In this document: in pieces, positions 30,497 to 64,000 of the stretch
Layout of the letters: the number at the start of each line of letters is the position of its first letter
Position numbering within the stretch: position 1 is the first letter of the stretch
Source of the DNA: Luidia sarsii
Taxonomy: Eukaryota > Echinodermata > Asteroidea > Paxillosida > Luidiidae
Direction: 5' to 3'
Assembly: GCA_949987565.1 (NCBI GenBank)
Contig: OX465102.1
Coordinates: 26,157,665 to 26,221,664 of the forward strand
Length of the DNA: 64,000 bases
The notes under the pieces: generated by a model
The model's input: the letters and a program-made list of their open reading frames with translations, nothing else
The model's database searches: none
Told to the model about the DNA's origin: nothing
Position numbers and translations under genes: made by a program

Positions 30497-33355
30497 CAAA
30501 GTCAATGGAGCACTGGCTCGTCAGTAGAACGAGCCTGGCTCGACAGTAGAAAGAGAATGACTTGTGTTCAAAGTCAATGGAGCACTGGCTCGTCAGTAGA
30601 ACGAGCCTGGCTCGACAGTAGAAAGAGAACTTGTGTTCAAAGTCATAGAGCACTGGCTCGTCAGTAGAACGAGCCTGGCTCGACAGTAGAAAGAGAACTC
30701 GTGTTCAAAGTCAATGGAGTAGCTGGCTCGTCAGTAGAACGAGACTGGCTCGACAGTAGAAAGAGAACTTGTGTTCAAAGTCAATGGAGCACTGGCTCGT
30801 CAGTAGAACGAGACTGGCTCGACAGTAGAAAGAGAATGACGTGTTCAAAGTCAATGGAGCACTGGCTCGTCAGTAGAACGAGCCTGGCTCGACAGTAGAA
30901 AGAGAACTTGTGTTCAAAGTCATAGAGCACTGGCTCGTCAGTAGAACGAGCCTGGCTCGACAGTAGAAAGAGAACTCGTGTTCAAAGTCAATGGAGTAGC
31001 TGGCTCGTCAGTAGAACGAGACTGGCTCGACAGTAGAAAGAGAACTTGTGTTCAAAGTCAATGGAGCACTGGCTCGTCAGTAGAACGAGACTGGCTCGAC
31101 AGTAGAAAGAGAATGACTTGTGTTCAAAGTCAATGGAGCACTGGCTCGTCAGTAGAACGAGCCTGGCTCGACAGTAGAAAGATAACTTGTGTTCAAAGTT
31201 AATGGAGCACTGGCTCGTCAGTAGAACGAGACTGGCTCGACAGTAGAAAGAGAACTTGTGTTCAAAGTCAATGGAGCACTGGCTCGTCAGTAGAACGAGA
31301 CTGGCTCGACAGTAGAAAGAGAATGACTTGTGTTCAAAGTCAATGGAGCACTGGCTCGTCAGTAGAACGAGCCTGGCTCGACAGTAGAAAGAGAACTTGT
31401 GTTCAAAGTCATAGAGCACTGGCTCGTCAGTAGAACGAGCCTGGCTCGACAGTAGAAAGAGAACTCGTGTTCAAAGTCAATGGAGTAGCTGGCTCGTCAG
31501 TAGAACGAGACTGGCTCGACAGTAGAAAGAGAACTTGTGTTCAAAGTCAATGGAGCACTGGCTCGTCAGTAGAACGAGACTGGCTCGACAGTAGAAAGAG
31601 AATGACTTGTGTTCAAAGTCAATGGAGCACTGGCTCGTCAGTAGAACGAGACTGGCTCGACAGTAGAAAGAGAACTTGTGTTCAAAGTCAATGGAGCACT
31701 GGCTCGTCAGTAGAACGAGCCTGGCTCGACAGTAGAAAGAGAACTTGTGTTCAAAGTCATAGAGCACTGGCTCGTCAGTAGAACGAGCCTGGCTCGACAG
31801 TAGAAAGAGAACTCGTGTTCAAAGTCAATGGAGTAGCTGGCTCGTCAGTAGAACGAGACTGGCTCGACAGTAGAAAGAGAACTTGTGTTCAAAGTCAATG
31901 GAGCACTGGCTCGTCAGTAGAACGAGACTGGCTCGACAGTAGAAAGAGAATGACTTGTGTTCAAAGTCAATGGAGCACTGGCTCGTCAGTAGAACGAGCC
32001 TGGCTCGACAGTAGAAAGATAACTTGTGTTCAAAGTTAATGGAGCACTGGCTCGTCAGTAGAACGAGACTGGCTCGACAGTAGAAAGAGAACTTGTGTTC
32101 AAAGTCAATGGAGCACTGGCTCGTCAGTAGAACGAGACTGGCTCGACAGTAGAAAGAGAATGACTTGTGTTCAAAGTCAATGGAGCACTGGCTCGTCAGT
32201 AGAACGAGCCTGGCTCGACAGTAGAAAGAGAACTTGTGTTCAAAGTCATAGAGCACTGGCTCGTCAGTAGAACGAGCCTGGCTCGACAGTAGAAAGAGAA
32301 CTCGTGTTCAAAGTCAATGGAGTAGCTGGCTCGTCAGTAGAACGAGACTGGCTCGACAGTAGAAAGAGAACTTGTGTTCAAAGTCAATGGAGCACTGGCT
32401 CGTCAGTAGAACGAGACTGGCTCGACAGTAGAAAGAGAATGACTTGTGTTCAAAGTCAATGGAGCACTGGCTCGTCAGTAGAACGAGCCTGGCTCGACAG
32501 TAGAAAGATAACTTGTGTTCAAAGTTAATGGAGCACTGGCTCGTCAGTAGAACGAGACTGGCTCGACAGTAGAAAGAGAACTTGTGTTCAAAGTCAATGG
32601 AGCACTGGCTCGTCAGTAGAACGAGACGGGCTCGACAGTAGAAAGAGAACTCGTGTTCAAAGTCAATGGAGTAGCTGGCTCGTCAGTAGAACGAGACTGG
32701 CTCGACAGTAGAAAGAGAACTCGTGTTCAAAGTCAATGGAGTAGCTGGCTCGTCAGTAGAACGAGCCTGACTCGACAGTAGAAAGAGAACTTGTGTTCAA
32801 AGTCAATGGAGCACTGGCTCGTCAGTAGAACGAGACTGGCTCGACAGTAGAAAGAGAATGACTTGTGTTCAAAGTCAATGGAGCACTGGCTCGTCAGTAG
32901 AACGAGACTGGCTCGACAGTAGAAAGAGAACTTGTGTTCAAAGTCAATGGAGCACTGGCTCGTCAGTAGAACGAGACTGGCTCGACAGTAGAAAGAGAAC
33001 TTGTGTTCAAAGTCAATGGAGCACTGGCTCGTCAGTAGAACGAGACGGGCTCGACAGTAGAAAGAGAATGACTTGTGTTCAAAGTCAATGGAGCACTGGC
33101 TCGTCAGTAGAACGAGCCTGGCTCGACAGTAGAAAGAGAACTTGTGTTCAAAGTCAATGGAGCACTGGCTCGTCAGTAGAACGAGACTGGCTCGACAGTA
33201 GAAAGAGAACTCGTGTTCAAAGTCAATGGAGCAGCTGGCTCGTCAGTAGAACGAGACTGGCTCGACAGTAGAAAGAGAATTACTTGTGTTCAAAGTCAAT
33301 GGAGCACTGGCTCGTCAGTAGAACGAGCCTGGCTCGACAGTAGAAAGATAATTAA
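30497..33355. repeat. 69-bp satellite array with higher-order periodicity
   Basis: About 41 monomers of 69 bp (GTCAATGGAGCACTGGCTCG, TCAGTAGAACGAGCCTGGCT, CGACAGTAGAAAGAGAACTT and GTGTTCAAA), with 72-bp (AATGACTTGT) and 66-bp variants. Monomer types recur in a fixed order: the AGTAGCTGG variant starts at about 30720, 30997, 31486, 31834 and 32323, spacings 277, 489, 348 and 489. The block from 30978 recurs 837 bp later. Open frames on both strands are repeat artefacts because 69 and 72 are multiples of 3. Confidence 0.95.
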
Positions 33356-33462
33356 CTTGTGTTAAAACTCAAAGTTTATGGAGCGAACTTCCGTTCACTA
33401 CACAGTACATGTGCACGCGGTATAGGGCTAATGAATTATTCATTATTCACGGTTAGCAGTCA

Positions 33463-33845
33463 TAGATCTTGCATATTCATCACTCGTTCTACTGACGGTC
33501 CAAATTATGCTACCTGGCAGCAGGTTGATTGTCAATTTGTCATTGTCGGAGTTCTCGTTCGCACCTTGCACACACACGGTGGCATGGGAAGTACTATCTG
33601 GGCTCCAGCCGGGTATGTCATGAATAATTCAACAAAATGACGTAGAAGTGAAGTGAATATCTTAATAATTATATATCGATACATGTACACTGCACATTGT
33701 GCAGTACAAGTACATTATTCATGAGTCATAAGTCATAATTCATGACCTACCAGCGGCTCGAGCCCAGATAGTGCTTCCCAAGTTTGTTCAATTATTATAC
33801 GTCATAATGTTGAATATTCATGACCTACCCGGCTGGAGCCCAGAC
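33463..33845. repeat. Inverted duplication upstream of PHKA
   Basis: CTATCTGGGCTCCAGCCGGG and GTCATGAATAATTCAACA at 33590-33640 pair with CATGACCTACCAGCGGCTCG / AGCCCAGATAGTGCTTCCC and with a second copy CATGACCTACCCGGCTGGAG near 33820. The left part (33463-33540) is an inverted copy of 25480-25560. Confidence 0.7.
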
Positions 33846-34642
33846 GGAGCTGCAACAGCGTGGTTGCCCGCAAACAGCGCATGCGCGGGAGCTATACTGA
33901 ATTTCCATCATCGCATTGCAGCTTCTCGCAACAGATAGCGATCTGGAATTCCGATGGCGAACATTAATTCAGTTTATACTGTATAGCCGTAAAATATGGA
34001 CTGGTTGGGGAAGGAGTGGGGTTGAGGGGTTTTAAGTTCTAACTCGATGAATTTGTTATTCGAATAGTGTGACTGCGAGTCCCTGTTGTGTCGCTGTACA
34101 TGTACGGTTGTTAATTGATGGTTCGATGCCATACGTCCATTCGCATTATGTCACTATCGCTTGATAGGTCAATGCATGCATCTCTTCCGACAACTCGCCA
34201 GTCATTGGAATAGATTCGTCGTTAGAGGGCGATAACACGAATTCAGCCCCCCCCCCCTCTAAAAAGGGTACGTTTTTAGATTGATTCGTATTTGGAATTG
34301 ATATACTTTACTTTCAAACATGATTCGCCAAAACACTGTGCTTAATTTAAAAAAACCCAACTTAAATATAAAACCGTGTGTATCAATTGTATGCACTTAA
34401 AGTATGCATTAAGGGACCGGCTATAAACATGAGCTATAAGGCCGGTAATATTCCACGTAACTGCACTCAAAATATGGTGGTTGTCTCCATTTTATGATCT
34501 AGTTTAGTGCAAGTGTAAAATATCTTCTAGTACAACCCCTTCAGATAAAATGGACTGACACATAAACAAATCCCACTGCTGGTAATTTGAGACGATCCCA
34601 CAATGACGTATGTATTCATGTATTCATTACACATGTGAGCTT

Positions 34643-34810
34643 GTACATGAACATGTACATGTACATGTACATGTACATGTACAATGCATGTACAATGCAT
34701 GTACAAATACATGTACAAATACAATGTACAATGCACATGTACATGTACATGTGCAATGTACATGTACATGTACATGTACAATGCACATGTACATGTGCAT
34801 GTGCATGTGT
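34643..34810. repeat. TACATG hexanucleotide array
   Basis: Self-complementary ACATGTACATGTACATG with interruptions such as CAATGCATG and CAAATA. Open frames of Met-Tyr and Val-His are artefacts. Confidence 0.9.
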
Positions 34811-34949
34811 ACGTCTACGTGTTTACAGGTAGGAACGTCCACAGCTGCACTTTCATACCGGTACCGCTGAGGCTATGGGATGGAAGTTCGCAGCGATGTT
34901 TCCGTATTTTTGTGTTCACACACAATGATGTAGCTCGAAAGTCAGGACG

Positions 34950-61981
<27,032 letters not shown>

Positions 61982-63430
61982 GTAGGATATCCCCCCCAAC
62001 CCACCCACTAACCTACATGTACCCACCACCTCCCTCTGCCCTGATAGCTCTTTATCTAAAGCCCTTCAGAAGACGAGCCAAGGAATAATGGAGAACTAAC
62101 TGGGATTCTAAATCAGACTAGAGGCTATGCATGTACTGACAATGGGGAGGTTTGCAATGACACCGTGTAACAAAGCACAATTTGAAACGTCGGATGAAAC
62201 CCTCTGGTTCTTTCCAGAGCCACACTCACTCGCAAAGAGAGCAACCCCTTACATATCACCGCACGCAAACCTCCTCGTAACTGGGATTTTGTTTTTAAAA
62301 CAATCTGTGAAAATATCAAAGAAACTATTAATTGGGACTTGAGACCTACAGCTTTACGTACCAGCTCTTCACCAGTCCACCACCTTAGATTTACAACTCT
62401 TAGGTGGGGGCCTGCCCAAATACATGTACTATCTTTCCCTTCCAAAAATTCTTCTTTTAAAAAATATTGAAATTCCTGTGGTACTTTCAAAGGTTCAGAT
62501 CGGCTTTTAGGTTAAAGAAGGGGGTCATTGCAAAATGTGTGCAGTGGTAAAATGTGATTGAATCTGAGTTTAAGAAACATGCAAATGTTGTCAACTCCTT
62601 TTTGACCGAAATGAAGAGCTCAGAAATGTCGAGGGGCTGGTGTGGGGACCCAAGCAGGACCTAGGCAGAAGGCCAAAGACTTCCCCTCTTTTTCGGCTTC
62701 CATTCAACATCATCGTCATCTGAAATTTGGTTCAGTAATTAATCACCCCTATTTGAAATCCCCCCCATCCCATTTGAAAATGCCGCAAACCCAAGGGCAC
62801 AATAAGACCTATGAGTTCTCGTCTTGCCTGATCACTGCAGTCACCCTGAATTGTCTGTCTCTCTGTCTGCGTGTTGAGTGGGGCTAGAATGGAAGGGTGT
62901 GAATGTCTCTAGGAAGTCCATTTAGTGAGGCAGTTTATTTTGGTCTACTCTTATCTCTATCTCAGGCTCATTGTGTACACTATATACATGGTCAGTCATC
63001 TTGACCCAATGTCATGGCTCTGCTTACCGTAATCAAGGTATCGACGCTGACGGAAGAAAAAGAAATGTGTGCTTAACATACCATATAGTCTGTCAACACA
63101 CAATTATTCACCTTGGGTGCCTGTGTGTGTGTGTGTGTGTTGTAGCTTCTCCAGCTGGGGATTGTCTTTTGTAAAGAGAAAAAATGTTGGCATTGTCATC
63201 TAGTATAATTGGGGAGATTGATTGGAAACGATGGAGGGTGTAAGATCAGTAAGAGATGATCTCCTTTTACCTCTGCAATGGCCGTAGCCCTTGCAATTGC
63301 CTATTGTCAGGAGAAAAATATGACCTAGGCCCTTGTAATGGGTCTGACGCTGACAAAAGCCAGCCTGGGAAAAGGTAGCCGAATGCGTCAATGGATAAAA
63401 TGATAGGCCAACTTCAACTTATGTCAGGCT
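61982..63430 (+). other. PHKA intron 16, no further exon recognised
   Basis: Contains a degenerate foldback copy at 62145-62275 (GAGGTTTGCAATGACACC ... CACCGCACGCAAACCTC) and mostly unique AT-rich DNA. A possible 25-nt exon at 63146 is discussed among rejected items. Confidence 0.45.
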
Positions 63431-63625
63431 AAAGTGATGTTGCAAGCTGCTTACTGACTAAAATTACTCAAAATGCAAATCTCAAAATTTAGTGGGCCTG
63501 ACGTTTTGATCCTAGCACGACCTTTCTCAAAGGCAGAGCTATAAGGACAAAACAGATACATAGTGTACACAAAGGAAGGGGGAAGATGAGTGAGTATGAC
63601 ACAGATGAGAAACAGGTTGGGTTAT
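63430..63625. repeat. CCTAGCAGGACCTTTCTCA element, one arm
   Basis: GCAAGCTGCTTACTGACTAA, GCCTGACGTTTTGATCCTAG and CTTTCTCAAAGGCAGAG, then AAGGACAAAACAGATACAT as in the copy at 10140. Confidence 0.75.
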
Positions 63626-63734
63626 TCATGTTAGTAAAAGCAAAAATGTCAGGCTAGTTTGATATCTGTCAAGTCAGTGTTCAGCAAGCCATGAAATTGG
63701 GCCTTGCTTGTTAAAAAGACAAAATCACTTCACA

Positions 63735-63915
63735 CTTCACCTTGCCTCAACTCACCTCACCTCACCATACCTACAGTGTACATGTGTGCCTTACATCACT
63801 TCACCTCACCTCAGCTCAGCACCTTGCCTCACCTCAGTGCATCTCACCTCGCCTCAACTCACCTCACGTCACCTCACCTCACCTCACCTCACCTCACCTC
63901 ACCCCACCTCACCTC
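63735..63915. repeat. CACCT pentanucleotide array
   Basis: CTCACCTCACCTCACCTCAC with CTTCACC and GCCTCAA variants near the right edge. Confidence 0.9.
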
Positions 63916-64000
63916 TTTACATCAGTTTACATTTACATCCCTGTCTTCCTCTTGCGTGCCTGCACTGCTGTGCACACAAGAGGGGATGTCCTTGTGATCC

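Larger units (their letters stand above)
33360..34949 (+). other. PHKA 5' flank
   Basis: Holds an inverted duplication at 33587-33845 and a TACATG array at 34643. The interval from 34815 to 34949 (GTACCGCTGAGGCTATGG to the start codon) is the likely 5' UTR/promoter; no TATA box is evident. Confidence 0.45.

Noticed and set aside
30425..33271. Repeated open frames with SSVERDWLDSRKR
   Set aside because: Satellite monomers of 69 and 72 bp keep frames open; no start context or conserved gene structure.
63146..63170. Possible 25-nt PHKA exon 17 (ASPAGDCL)
   Set aside because: AG and GT borders and phase 1 fit, and a GT-rich tract precedes it, but the donor GTAAAG is weak and nothing in the peptide can be checked.

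Overview
The window is animal nuclear DNA: every gene is broken into short exons with GT/AG borders. Coding exons are GC-rich and the surrounding introns are AT-rich and full of minisatellites, tRNA-derived SINEs and foldback elements. The proteins are bilaterian orthologues and the repeat style (TACATG runs, many hairpin elements) suggests a marine invertebrate deuterostome (echinoderm, hemichordate or cephalochordate). That placement is inference and I cannot name the species.

Layout: (1) 532-5911, minus strand, the first six exons of cathepsin O (CTSO); the 3' exons lie beyond the left edge. (2) 7686-13912, plus strand, a complete five-exon MMAA gene (mitochondrial G-protein chaperone of methylmalonyl-CoA mutase, 430 codons), head to head with CTSO. 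(3) 19744-23492, minus strand, a complete four-exon RAB30-like small GTPase (198 aa), tail to tail with MMAA. (4) About 25658-28623, plus strand, pieces of a CaRF-like protein of the kind expanded in marine invertebrates, with an apparent frame break. (5) 29200-30410, a decayed LINE reverse-transcriptase tail, followed by 2.9 kb of 69-bp satellite (30497-33355) with higher-order structure. (6) 34950 to the right edge, plus strand, sixteen exons (756 codons) of the phosphorylase b kinase alpha regulatory subunit (PHKA); its 3' part is off the window.

The genes are unrelated housekeeping functions (lysosomal proteolysis, cobalamin enzyme maintenance, Golgi trafficking, glycogen breakdown) and show no sign of forming a pathway. 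I found no new multi-gene system. The most notable observations are structural: a 14-nt microexon that encodes the catalytic cysteine of CTSO; minisatellite arrays that repeatedly start within a few tens of bases downstream of 5' splice sites, in some cases reiterating the donor itself; a nearly perfect 0.9-kb palindrome ending 18 bp from a CTSO donor; hairpin elements with 9-bp target duplications; and a higher-order satellite sharing a 15-mer with flanking inverted duplications. The very long open frames in both strands of the low-complexity arrays are not genes.
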